Assembly (NCBI GenBank): GCA_016714165.1
Contig: JADJNU010000001.1
Location: 310,001-374,000, forward strand
Length of the DNA stretch: 64,000 nt
Reading direction: 5' to 3'
Source of the DNA: Bdellovibrionales bacterium
GTDB taxonomy: Bacteria; Bdellovibrionota; Bdellovibrionia; Bdellovibrionales; UBA1609
Numbering within the stretch: position 1 is the stretch's first letter; each line of letters starts with the position of its first letter. A program made the position numbers and the translations under genes. This document shows, one piece after another, positions 35,841 to 45,341 of this stretch. Under the pieces are notes generated by a model that did not search any database, was not told the origin of the DNA, and saw only the letters and a program-made list of their open reading frames with translations.

Positions 35841-37256
35841 ATGGGTTTTGAACTTGCGGGTCTAAAAGAGAGGATAACCCAAGCATTTCCTGTTTTCATT
35901 ATTTCGCTTGTTGCATGTTCGCTCTTTGTGTCAGATCCGGCCGCAGCTTCAATATCCTTCGTAAAAATGAAGCAAAATGATCAGACCGCCAACTCTAACA
36001 ATATTGCGACGGGTGCGTTTTCAGCGACGACTGGAAATTTCATTGTCTGTCGAGTGGCTTACAATACGACCTCAGGAAGTTTGATTTCAGTGACGGATAC
36101 GGCCTCGAATTCCTATTCATTGGCCACAGGGCCTGCGACTCTCCCGAGCAGTACCTGGAGGCAAGAACTGTGGTACGCCTACAATATCACGGGGAGTGGG
36201 ACTCTCAATATCACAGCAACTCTCTCGGCAACTTTTAATATTTGGAAACAGATTTCGTGCAACGAATACTCAGGAGTCCTGGCGACATCAGATCCAAAGG
36301 AATCTGTCACAGGGGCGACAGGCTCATCCTCTCTCACTTCTTCGGCTGGTCCATTGACCACTTCACAAGGAGGAAGCCTTCTTTACGGGTCCCTCTTGTT
36401 GAGTGGAGGAACTGGTGAGCCAGGCAACAGCTTCATCCAGCGTTCTGGTCAAAACGGGGATGCCACTGAAGATCGAATAGCGAACTTCGCCGGGTCTCAT
36501 TATGTTCGGTTCTCACATTCAGGATTGTCAGATTGGGTTGTTCAGGCGGCGGCCTTTAAGGCAGCCACGCCTCCAGTCGCGACGAATGGACTTGTGCAGG
36601 CCGCGACGAGCTACAAATCAGGAGCGACGATAACTCTCTCGAACGATTTTGAGAGCGCCAATATAGCCGGAAACTTGATCGTCGTTGGCGGCTATTTTGG
36701 AGGCAATGGTCAAACTCTAACTGTATCGGATACGAGAGGTAATACCTATCAATTGGCAGGTACGGTCGATCAAACATCTGACAACCACCAAATTTGGATC
36801 TATTACGCAGAAAATATTGCTGGTGGAACTAATACCGTGACGGGGAGCATCCCTGCCAGTTCTACAGATGCTGCTTTTTTTATTGCTGAGTACAGTGGAA
36901 TTGTCACGTCGGGAGCTTTGGATAGAACGAGCAGTGCGATGGGAAGTGGCAGTTCCATTTCCACTGGCAATACCGCCGCCACCAGTGCTGCCAATGAGCT
37001 TCTAATCGGCATGATTGGCATGAGCGCTGGAAGCTCCGGATTCAATATGTCTTCCGGTTTTGAAGAGAAGGGATTTGTGAAGCAGGGTCCGGGAAATAAT
37101 AACAACATTGCGGCACTTGCAGACCAGCTTGTAACAGCCACTGGCACTTACGCAGTTACGGCGTCACCTTCTGGAAGTGAGGCGTGGTCGGCAATTATCG
37201 CGACCTTTAAGCGGACATCATTGAATCGGGTTAAGCATAGGGTCAATAATTTTTAA
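35841..37256 (+). CDS. Exported protein with two repeated beta domains
   Basis: The protein has 471 residues. A signal peptide ends near PAAA/SI. The mature part is two homologous domains of about 200 residues. Each contains GNFIVCRV or GNLIVVGG, then VTDTASNSYSLA or VSDTRGNTYQLAG, then WYAYNITGSGT or IYYAENIAGGTN, then CNEYSGV or IAEYSGI, and ends VVQAAAFKAA or WSAIIATFKR. This architecture is found in many secreted bacterial proteins but has no assigned activity. It follows the adhesin gene by 40 bases and may be co-transcribed. Confidence 0.72.
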   Translation: MGFELAGLKERITQAFPVFIISLVACSLFVSDPAAASISFVKMKQNDQTANSNNIATGAFSATTGNFIVCRVAYNTTSGSLISVTDTASNSYSLATGPATLPSSTWRQELWYAYNITGSGTLNITATLSATFNIWKQISCNEYSGVLATSDPKESVTGATGSSSLTSSAGPLTTSQGGSLLYGSLLLSGGTGEPGNSFIQRSGQNGDATEDRIANFAGSHYVRFSHSGLSDWVVQAAAFKAATPPVATNGLVQAATSYKSGATITLSNDFESANIAGNLIVVGGYFGGNGQTLTVSDTRGNTYQLAGTVDQTSDNHQIWIYYAENIAGGTNTVTGSIPASSTDAAFFIAEYSGIVTSGALDRTSSAMGSGSSISTGNTAATSAANELLIGMIGMSAGSSGFNMSSGFEEKGFVKQGPGNNNNIAALADQLVTATGTYAVTASPSGSEAWSAIIATFKRTSLNRVKHRVNNF

Positions 37257-37452
37257 TATTATTGTGTCTGACTCTTGTGGAGACTATCGCTACCAATTTA
37301 CATATGTCATGAAAATTTTAGTGTCCGGCGATTTCGTGATTGCTTAGCCAGCGGAGGTCGACTACCTAACGGAAAACACTTTTATGGATTTGAGAGTGAA
37401 ATTGAATTGAACCCGATATTCAAACCGATCACCCTCTGATCTGAAAGCTGCA

Positions 37453-39516
37453 ATGACGAGTGGGGCACAGAAAAGTCAAAAAAGTCCAAGAAGTCAAAAG
37501 AGTCAAAAGAGTCAACTCAGTCAATCAGGCCCACCAAAGCAATCAAATCTGTCATTGTCAGAACTGATCTTCTTTTTTCTTTTATTTTTTTTATTTCCAT
37601 TGGGTCGTAACATATCTATGGCAGCCTCGGAGCGTCCCTTAAAAATTGCGATTTGTCAGATTGATCCCGTAGCGGGAGATATGGAGTACAATCTAAAGGC
37701 TATTCTTGAATGCTATCAACGGGCCATCAAAGATGGAGCTGATATTGCTATTACTCCAGAGCTCGCGGTTGAAGGATATACTTTTGGTGATTACTTTGAG
37801 AGACCTGAAATTTGGGCTCGAAGCGAGAAATATGTTTCTCTGTTAAGCCAGGCGACAAGAGGAAAAAAAACGGCGCTTTTGGTCGGCCATATCGTGAGAA
37901 ATCCAGAGGCCTGGGGAAAACCATTGCAAAACGTGGCGAGTGCCTTCCTGGATGGAAAACTGATTTATCGACATGCGAAGGCCCTGTTGCCAGATTATGA
38001 CGTGTTCAATGATGCCAGATGGTTTCATCCGGGACATAAAGCGAATGTTTGGAAGTTTCGAGGACACAAAATCGGAATAGCGATTTGTGAAGATTGGTGG
38101 TTTGAAGATAAATTTGCGGGACCACAGGGGCCGAGATCTTACTATAATTTTGATATCCGCAAAATCTATCAAAGAAAAAAAATTGATTTGGCGATTTCTC
38201 TTTCGGCATCTCCTTATGGACAAGACAAGCAAGCCTTCCGTGAGGATATTCATGGTGATGTGGCGCGGAAGCTTCAGGTGCCATTTATCTGGAGTGGCAT
38301 GTCTGGTGCAACAGATGCCGTTTTGTTTGATGGAAGATCCTTTGTCCTGAATGCCGAGGGTGTCACTGTTGACCGACTTGCCAGTTTTCGTAATGACTAT
38401 GCGACAGTGTATTTCCCGAAAGGAACAGGTGTCAACTCTCCGATACTTGTCAAAAAGGATTCTTTGCTCGAAGAGACCAATCCTTCAGAACTTGAAATTG
38501 TCTATCAAGGCTTGCTGACGGGAATACGTGAATTTGTTCGCAGGACGGGTGCCACGGGATTTGTGCTTGGAATCAGCGGAGGAATAGATTCAGCCGTTGT
38601 TGCAGCCTTGATTGCAGCTGCGATAGGTCCAGAGAAGTTGATCGCTGTTTCTTTGCCATCAAAATATTCATCTGAAGGAAGTAAGACGGATGCCTTTGAG
38701 CTGGTACACAATTTGGGGGTTCCAGAGAGCCAAGTCCATCTTTTGTCGATCGAAGGAGCTTACGATGCCACTCGAGAAACTTTTGGTGATAAATTCTGGC
38801 AGAACGAAGGGATCGTTGACGAGAACACGCAGGCGCGCCTCAGGATGTTGTATTTAAATGGAATAGCCAATCGGTTTCCTGGCTATATGGTAGCTGTAAC
38901 AGGAAACAAAACTGAATATGCAATGGGATATTTTACCTTCGGCGGCGATGACAAGGGTGGTCTTGGCATTTTAGGAGGGCTTTGGAAGTCTGAGGTCTAT
39001 CGATTAGCGAATTATGTCAATGAGAGAGCGGGCAAGGAAATCATTCCAAATACCACCATTGTTAAACCAGCTTCAGCTGAGTTAAAACCTGGTCAAGTGA
39101 GTTATGATCCTTCGAGCGGATTGCCTCCTTATGAAATACTCGATCGGCTTTTGCGTGACTATTACGAAAGCAGGGTCTCGCTCGAAAACCTTGTCAAATC
39201 CTATACCCATCTGCTCCCTCAACGACCAGCCGATTGGGTTGCAACAATTATTCGGCACTCTGAAGCTATGGATTTCAAGCGTCGGCAGGCAGCGCCATTG
39301 CTTCGGGTTGACAGAAGAAAGACTTTTGATTGGGTTGGTCGACGGGTCCCGGTGGCCAAGAGAAATATCCATGAGCCTATGGATGCCAATAACTGTCGGG
39401 GGCTTTTGACGGCCTCTTCAGAGTTTTCTGGGTCTGATGGGTTTAGAAATACAAGATTTTCTGAGTCTGATTGGTTTAGAAGCACGTTGAGGAACACTCT
39501 ATCTTCCGAATTTTAA
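37453..39516 (+). CDS. nadE: Glutamine-dependent NAD+ synthetase with hydrophobic N-terminal extension
   Basis: NadE amidates nicotinate adenine dinucleotide to NAD+ using ATP and glutamine. The nitrilase-type glutaminase half (about 57-330) has the Glu of TPELAVEGYTFGDYF, the Lys of RHAKALLPDYDVFND and the Cys of AICEDWWFED. The synthetase half has the ATP loop GISGGIDSAVVAALI, then NKTEYAMGYFTFGGDDKGG. Before the usual start (ATG 37618, no ribosome binding site) the frame is open through a Ser/Gln/Lys-rich stretch and a 14-residue hydrophobic core (LIFFFLLFFLFPLG) that resembles a signal peptide or anchor. About 35 residues after the family end form a twofold repeat (FSGSDGFRNTR/FSESDWFRSTL). 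The next gene, 23 bases downstream, supplies the preceding steps of the pathway. Confidence 0.93.
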   Translation: MTSGAQKSQKSPRSQKSQKSQLSQSGPPKQSNLSLSELIFFFLLFFLFPLGRNISMAASERPLKIAICQIDPVAGDMEYNLKAILECYQRAIKDGADIAITPELAVEGYTFGDYFERPEIWARSEKYVSLLSQATRGKKTALLVGHIVRNPEAWGKPLQNVASAFLDGKLIYRHAKALLPDYDVFNDARWFHPGHKANVWKFRGHKIGIAICEDWWFEDKFAGPQGPRSYYNFDIRKIYQRKKIDLAISLSASPYGQDKQAFREDIHGDVARKLQVPFIWSGMSGATDAVLFDGRSFVLNAEGVTVDRLASFRNDYATVYFPKGTGVNSPILVKKDSLLEETNPSELEIVYQGLLTGIREFVRRTGATGFVLGISGGIDSAVVAALIAAAIGPEKLIAVSLPSKYSSEGSKTDAFELVHNLGVPESQVHLLSIEGAYDATRETFGDKFWQNEGIVDENTQARLRMLYLNGIANRFPGYMVAVTGNKTEYAMGYFTFGGDDKGGLGILGGLWKSEVYRLANYVNERAGKEIIPNTTIVKPASAELKPGQVSYDPSSGLPPYEILDRLLRDYYESRVSLENLVKSYTHLLPQRPADWVATIIRHSEAMDFKRRQAAPLLRVDRRKTFDWVGRRVPVAKRNIHEPMDANNCRGLLTASSEFSGSDGFRNTRFSESDWFRSTLRNTLSSEF
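37471..37526 (+). repeat. Short repeat in the 5' part of nadE
   Basis: Imperfect units of about nine bases (AGTCAAAAG) are repeated head to tail and encode a QKS-rich stretch. They lie just before the hydrophobic segment and could change length by slippage. Confidence 0.6.
39424..39489 (+). repeat. 33-bp imperfect tandem repeat at the 3' end of nadE
   Basis: Two units, 39424-39456 and 39457-39489, share TTTTCTG-GTCTGAT-GGTTTAGAA and encode a duplicated tail motif outside the NAD synthetase fold. Confidence 0.75.
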
Positions 39517-39539
39517 CAATAACAGTTTTGAGGGCGAAA

Positions 39540-42500
39540 ATGAAAATCTTAAAGAGTTTTAAAGCAATCCGAATGAGAAATTTGATTTCGTTTGCTGTTT
39601 TATTTTTTTGCTGTGATGTGGGATTTGCTTCGCAATGTCCCGACGCAAAAAGAGTGGTTGAAAATATCTTGTCAGATTGGCGCAGCCCACATCGTTTCAT
39701 TGACGGAGCCGCTCTTCGCGAAGAAGCTGAGCTATTTATTGGGGTGAAGGCGAGAAAGGCATTGGCCAAATGTTCTCCGAGACAGATTCTTGAACTGCTG
39801 AAAAAACCGATTTTGTCGCTGATTGGGCGTTAACGCTTGCCGATGCAGAAAATATTTTGAGAATAAGAAGGCTGGGTGTGTTGACTCAGCAGCAGCGCCG
39901 ACCTTTTGTAAGGGACGATCTTCCTGTTCATGGGTATCAGGATGAAATATCAGGGATGACTCAAAAAGATTTGGATCGAATTTTGGCGGGAGTCGCTCTT
40001 CCCAAGGAAGCAATAGCTCAATCAAAATATCCGAGCAAGAGGACTTTTAGTTATACCGTTCATAAGCTTAAAAATCTTGCGCTTAAAAGTCGAGAGAGCG
40101 CAGTTATTGACAACGATCTCTACGCTTTCACTGTTGCTGCAATATTTTATAATCTTGGATTTCATGAATCAAAAGAGGCCGTTTTTGAAAGCACATCGAG
40201 AGGTGCGGATCAATACCCTTTTCTTGTTGTGGGCGGACAGAGTCAGATCTTAGATTTGTTGGAAAATCTGCGTTTCACGAGATGGGATGTTGAAGTCATC
40301 AGAAAACAAATCGGTTCGAGAATCGATGTGGACGAGGGTTTTTGGAATTGGCTAAAAAACTGGAGATTTCGAGGTGAGGTTCGTTTGATTCCCGATGGCT
40401 CTGTGGTATTTCCCCACACTCCACTCTTGCAGGTCACGGCGGATCCCGCTTCGGCGATTATTGTGGAGTCTTTGCTCAATCCATGGCTTAGCTTCATGAC
40501 GAATCTGACAACGACTGCTGCGAGGAATTTGCTCGCAGTGGGAGGAAAAATTAAATCTGTGGCAGATGCGGGGACGCGTCGGTTAGTTACGGGGAATCTG
40601 TCTGCTCTCACTGCGATGATGGGGGGAGCAAGTGGCACTTCGAATCTGTTGATGGCTGAGCTGACAGGTATGCCGGCTTACGGGACGATGAGCCACGCCT
40701 TTGTCGCAGCCTTTCCAACAGAGCTGGAGGCCTTTGAAGCTTTTGTAGAATATAGTCGAAACCCGAGCCTTCTTTTGCCAGACACCTACCATCTTCAAAC
40801 GGGACTGCGCACGGCCGTTCGGGCAGCTGGAGAAAAGGTGGCGACCGTCAGACAGGATTCGAACATCATCGGCGACGATGGGAGCGAAAAGAGCACAGCG
40901 GAAACCGTGCGGGAAATTCGCAGAATATGGGAGTCACTTGGCAAAGGAAAATGGGGTGGAGTTGTGACGAATGATCTGACAGAAGAGACACTTCGTTTGC
41001 TAGCTGGAATGGATGGGGGTATTGACGTGGCCTCGGTTGGCGGAGCCTTTGCTGCCTCGACTAGAGGGGTTCCGCATGGAAACATGGTTTATAAGCTTGT
41101 AGAAATGCGAGATACGAAGTCGGGAGAAGTAAGGTATCCGATCAAGATCTCAAACCGCGTAAAATCGACGGAGCCTGGAAAGAAAGATGTGTACCGCGTT
41201 TATGACTTGAGTACGGGTCGTGCCGCCTTTGATATCAAGGAGCAAAATGGTTTCAATGTTGCCGTTGCAGATGGACAAAGAGCAATCCCTCTTTTAGTAA
41301 CTGGATTTTCAAATGGTCGTCGTCGATTAAAACCCGAGCTCGTCACTATTGCGCCTGCGAGAACGTCCCGAGGCTTAGCCGAGTTAGATCCGATTCTCTT
41401 AGATCTAGATCAAACTCGAACGTCTCTGGCTGATCGCAACTATCCTGTCGTTTTGAGCGATAACTTGGCTTCTGTAAAAGAGAAGGCAATTGAGGCGGTG
41501 ACTCCTCCAAAAGTATTTCGAATTTTGGTATTTCCTGGATCCTTTTCTCCAGTTACAGATGGCGGCCACATGGCCTCAGTAAAGATTGTAAACGAGCTGT
41601 TTAAGAACCAAGTGTCGCCTCATGGTTTCGATAAGATTATATTTGTTCTTGCTGGTGACAAACCCGTTCATGGCCGATCTTATGATTTGAGTGGTCCTGC
41701 TCGTTTGGAGCAGCTCAGTCGGCGCTTGAGAATTTCGGGTCTGGAAGATCGTTCTGGAACTGAATATGAAGTTCATTTGGGTGAAATCGATTCCGGAGGC
41801 GGTTATACGATTGATTCACTCAAGGCGATTCAATCAAACAATCCTGGAGCTGAAATAACTATCGCCATGGGAGAGGATGTCTTTTGGAGTATCGGCAGGA
41901 AGGCCAGCCCTTGGAAAGATGCGGACAGGATATTGAGCGATTACGGGATTGTGGTGCTCGATCGACAAGGGGTGAAGCAGGTGAAAGATGGTTCTCTCAG
42001 TGATCAGGAGGATACGCTCGCTCTTTTAAATAAATTGGGTTTTGTGCGAAGGCCAAATGCCTTTGTTCTTCCTTTTGATCCTGGACTGCATAATGTTACG
42101 GGTGGTGCACTTGGTGTCAAGCGCATTGAGTTTTTGAATCCTCACTTCAAGAAAGCCATTTCAGCGACCGAGGTTCGAAAGTTTTACGATGAACAAGGAT
42201 TTTCTGGTGTCGTGCATGTGACGGATCCTCAGTGGACATTTGCAAACAGGTTGGAGTTTCCCAATGGGGATCAGAGAGAAAATGGGTCTCTTTCGGTGTT
42301 GGGTACCGGAGAAAGCATTCGGCTGGTTGCGGCTATATTTGGTGATGTTTTATACGGAAAAATGATGAAGCTTTCTGTCTCGGGTGACTCGCATTTGGAA
42401 GCAGAAGTTAGAGATCCAAGTCAAAACGGCGAATTTCATGCGCCAATGAACTTTCCTCGACACGCAATGAAGGGAGAGAGGGGTCCTTCGGGTGATCGAT

Positions 42501-43135
42501 TCATTGTGGAGATTGAAAATGCCCTGGAGGGACGTCGGGTCATTAGGGTTCCAGCGCACGAAGAGGTGGTCGGAAGTGATGGTCAAACCAAACTGAGGCT
42601 TGTTCCTTTTGATTTAGGATCTGTAGAAGGGGATTTAAAGGATGTAGGCACTGTCTTTCGCTTCGATAAAAACGGCCCCTCGTCTTACAGCGTCTTTGTT
42701 AATCCGCATTATGAATCTTATCTTGAAAGAATTGATCCATTCAAAGTTTTGCCGCACTTTCATTTTGGTTGGTGCACAGACTTTTGTGATTACCATGTGA
42801 TGAAGGGCGAGCTTCAGAGGGGATATTTTGTGATTTTCATTGCAGACGCAGCCGCTGGAGTGGGAGCAAAAACCACGGGCCAAGCAATGCGTGAGCTTCT
42901 TGATTTGGGGCTTGTTGTTATGAGTAGCGACGAGTTTCTCGCTTTAAATAGAAAGTGGTACGAATCAAAAACAAAGTGGACTGGTGTTTTAAATGATCTG
43001 GAATTTTGGCGCACAGGAAGCTCAAGTCAAGATCGCGTTGTTGCAGAACTCAAAGCTCCCCGTTACAAGGATCCGGAGTATCCGGGTGACCTAGGGGAGG
43101 CTTGCGCTCGCTTCTTGAGTCGTCCTTGGAGATGA
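39540..43135 (+). CDS. Exported trifunctional nicotinate phosphoribosyltransferase, NaMN adenylyltransferase and nicotinamidase, frameshifted
   Basis: ATG 39540 (GAGGG upstream) begins a clear Sec signal peptide (NLISFAVLFFCC core, cleavage GFA/SQ). The frame shifts at a run of six A at 39801-39806. One extra A joins LELLK to TDFVADWALTLADAENI and the frame ending at 43135, giving about 1,197 residues. Domains in order: nicotinate phosphoribosyltransferase (about 135-645) with DNDLYAFTVAAIFYNLG, GASGTSN and GTMSHAF holding the phosphorylated His; a NadD-like nucleotidyltransferase (about 660-880) with FPGSFSPVTDGGHM and SATEVRKFY; and nicotinamidase (about 890-1160) with Asp in VTDPQWTF, metal ligands in GDSH and NFPRHAMKG, Lys in DKNGPSSYSVF and Cys in GWCTDFCDYH. 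With nadE it completes nicotinamide to NAD+. I know of no such fusion with a signal peptide. Confidence 0.85.
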
Positions 43136-43479
43136 GAAATAGCATCGCATCAACGAAGTTTCGTTGAATCGCAAATCGATCATTGCTTTTCACCGTTCAT
43201 ATTTGTTCAAATCCTTCTGTCGAGGCCCCATTGGCCCGCTGTCTCCCGCGCGACAACGGGGAAACAGGTAAATTTGCCAATCATGCAGGTGTTCAATGTG
43301 TGGAGATTTTTCTTTTGCTTCGGGTTTCTGAATTATGTTTGACGCTAGATTTGATCGGATTTAGTTTTTGCGAGGGAAGTAAAGAGATAAATAAAAGGGT
43401 AGAACAAACAAAAAAAATCAATGATCGTGAGCAAACTTAAATTTGTGGCGATCTGCTGGTAAAAATAAGGGGGATCATT
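43136..43479. other. Intergenic region with a perfect inverted repeat
   Basis: This 344-base gap contains TCAACGAA-GT-TTCGTTGA at 43150-43167, 12 bases after the stop of the NAD fusion gene. No T run follows, so it is not a classical terminator and could be an operator or a 3' stem. The remainder is AT-rich with no gene I can support. The small open frame at 43183-43440 has no ribosome binding site or coding character. Confidence 0.5.
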
Positions 43480-44037
43480 GTGAAAAAGCTAGTTGTTTCC
43501 TTAAGCGTGCTTTTACTTGGAGCCTATGCACAGGCGGAAGTTCATGGGCCGCTTTGGACTTGTCAGATCGATGCAGCTCAACTCGAAGGCCATGGTTTTT
43601 CATTTATCGTCACGGGTACCACGCTTGAGGGAAAGGGAACAGTCACTTGTTCGTCGCTCAGTGGGACTGTGACCACTCCAGTTGAGGTAGAACTTACAGC
43701 CGGCGGAATTGGTGCGGTTATTGGGGTTGTAAAAGCGCAGAATGTGGACCTCATTGGTGCTGCAGTTGGACTGAGGGATCCAGATGGAATCTTTGGAACA
43801 TATCCGGGCGTTCGTGGAACTGCAGCATTGATCGGTGGAGAGGCTTCTCTGTCGCTTAACTTCGGTGCGAATGAACACGGTGTTGGTCTAGGTGTCAACC
43901 TGATCGGATCGGCCATCACCAAAGGCTTTCGCGTTGGTGCGGCTATTGAGGGTTGGGAACTGACTTTGAAGCCAGTTGTTAACGAGCCATGGCAGCCAGC
44001 TCCAACTCCTCCTCCCGCACCTAATCCAGGTCACTAA
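43480..44037 (+). CDS. Small exported glycine/valine-rich protein
   Basis: The protein has 185 residues. GTG 43480 is backed by AAGGGGGA. A signal peptide ends at AQA/EV. The mature protein starts with a short Cys-containing part (WTCQIDAAQLEGHGF and VTCSSLSG), then Gly/Ala/Val-rich beta strands (SLSLNFGANEHGVGLGVNL) and a Pro-rich tail. The pattern of two N-terminal cysteines with alternating small and hydrophobic strands recalls small periplasmic proteins such as the DUF992 group, but this is not certain. A strong terminator follows, so it is monocistronic or the last gene of its unit. Confidence 0.7.
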   Translation: MKKLVVSLSVLLLGAYAQAEVHGPLWTCQIDAAQLEGHGFSFIVTGTTLEGKGTVTCSSLSGTVTTPVEVELTAGGIGAVIGVVKAQNVDLIGAAVGLRDPDGIFGTYPGVRGTAALIGGEASLSLNFGANEHGVGLGVNLIGSAITKGFRVGAAIEGWELTLKPVVNEPWQPAPTPPPAPNPGH

Positions 44038-44101
44038 GAGTCTCTTTGCAAAAGAAAGAAGACGAGTGAATCTGAGTTTGTGAGTGAGCAGAGTTAAGGA
44101 G

Positions 44102-44134
44102 AGAGGTCGGAATCGCCCCGACCTCTTTTTTTTT
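44102..44134 (+). terminator. Rho-independent terminator
   Basis: AGAGGTCGG (44102-44110) and CCGACCTCT (44118-44126) form a perfect nine-base-pair stem with a seven-base loop, followed by an unbroken T run to 44134. It ends the transcript of the gene at 43480. Confidence 0.92.
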
Positions 44135-44194
44135 GAAAAGGACCAAAGATGACCAATGTGAGAGAGGTACAGGCTCTGTAGAGTGAAACAATAA

Positions 44195-45145
44195 ATGAAT
44201 TATCTTTTAGTAATCTTCTTGATTCTCTTTTGTTCTCAGAGCAGAGCTCAATCCAAATCCTTAGCTGATGCCTTTGATTGGATCATTTGGTCAACTCGCA
44301 ATGAAATTGCAAAAATTGGCCAAGAAAAGCGCCTCGCTCGTTGCCAAAACTTTTACAATGAAATGTTCAATGACGGTTATGCGACCATATCGGTGGCCTT
44401 GGGCTACATGGATATTTCCTCTGGCGAGAGCTACTATTATGGGAGTGAAGATTTGGGGTCCGATATTGTTTTGGATTCCATAGCTAAAGCCAGTTTTGTT
44501 CGGGTCTTAACCCAACCTTGTATTTCCGGCATCTCAGCCTGTGGGTTTAAGCAAGTTTCTGAAGATATTTTCACGCGATCAATCCTGCGGTCTACGGGCC
44601 AATCTCTGGTCGTAAACTTGACGATTACAAACGCGTCGGTGAGTTCATCAAATCGCGATAACACGACCAATCTTATCGAATGGCAAAATCAGAGAACCTC
44701 AAACAGTGAGACTAATTTTTTTGGTGGTATTTCTTCGGGTGTCGACGTCGCCATATACATGGGACATGCCCGAAAAGGTGGAGGACCCGATTTCTCGCCT
44801 CCCATTTTATTAAAAAGCGGAAAACCCGATTTTGCTTATTACAAAAAGAAGGAAAAGGGCATTCGTAAGCTGGTAGATTCGCTCGTTCAAAGTCGGAGGC
44901 CTCCCGGCCTGATTGGCCTTCTTTCATGCAAAAGCACCGGTCTCTTTGTTCCGCGTGTTGAGGAGGCAAGTCCTGCGAGTTTGATTGTTTCTGCTGACGA
45001 CCTTTTTGATTTCAATGATATCATACCAACGGGTTTTGCTCTTTTGGATGCACTTCTTTCTGAAAGGTGCGGAAATTCGTTTTCTCAAGCGATCCGAATT
45101 CGCTCTCAGTCAGCGGCCTATCTGATGATTAATTATTTTCCATAA
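44195..45145 (+). CDS. Exported protein with a candidate caspase-like (clan CD) His-Cys dyad
   Basis: The protein has 316 residues. A signal peptide ends near SRA/QS. In the second half, VAIYMGHARKGGGPDF (His 191) and GLIGLLSCKSTGLF (Cys 245) have the spacing and flanking hydrophobic strands of clan CD proteins such as gingipains, CHAT domains and metacaspases, where a strand ends in GH and the next in SC or AC. The 55-residue distance fits. The first half has no known motif. Not certain: no family-level similarity can be shown without a profile search. Flanked by terminators, so it is probably transcribed alone. If active it would be a secreted cysteine peptidase. Confidence 0.55.
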   Translation: MNYLLVIFLILFCSQSRAQSKSLADAFDWIIWSTRNEIAKIGQEKRLARCQNFYNEMFNDGYATISVALGYMDISSGESYYYGSEDLGSDIVLDSIAKASFVRVLTQPCISGISACGFKQVSEDIFTRSILRSTGQSLVVNLTITNASVSSSNRDNTTNLIEWQNQRTSNSETNFFGGISSGVDVAIYMGHARKGGGPDFSPPILLKSGKPDFAYYKKKEKGIRKLVDSLVQSRRPPGLIGLLSCKSTGLFVPRVEEASPASLIVSADDLFDFNDIIPTGFALLDALLSERCGNSFSQAIRIRSQSAAYLMINYFP

Positions 45146-45259
45146 GGTTTTTTGTAGCGAGAAGACTTGGTCGTGGCTTGTGACTCTCGCGTTTTCGAAT
45201 ATCTTTCATATTCTCGCACGGTATTTGCAAAGAATTCTGTCGCGGAGAAACTGAATGCA

Positions 45260-45292
45260 CGAAAAGCGAAGCTTTTTCGGTTTTTATTTTTT
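45260..45292 (+). terminator. Rho-independent terminator
   Basis: CGAAAAGC (45260-45267) pairs with GCTTTTTCG (45271-45279, one bulged T), followed by GTTTTTATTTTTT. It is downstream of the gene at 44195 and just before the pyruvate-kinase-like gene. Confidence 0.75.
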
Positions 45293-45341
45293 GAGTTATA
45301 AGAAATTATTTTTGTTCCTATAAGGGTGAGGATAAAATCAT

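Noticed and set aside
43183..43440. 85-residue open frame after the NAD fusion gene
   Set aside because: No ribosome binding site, odd composition and no signal or domain. It is most likely chance in an AT-rich gap.
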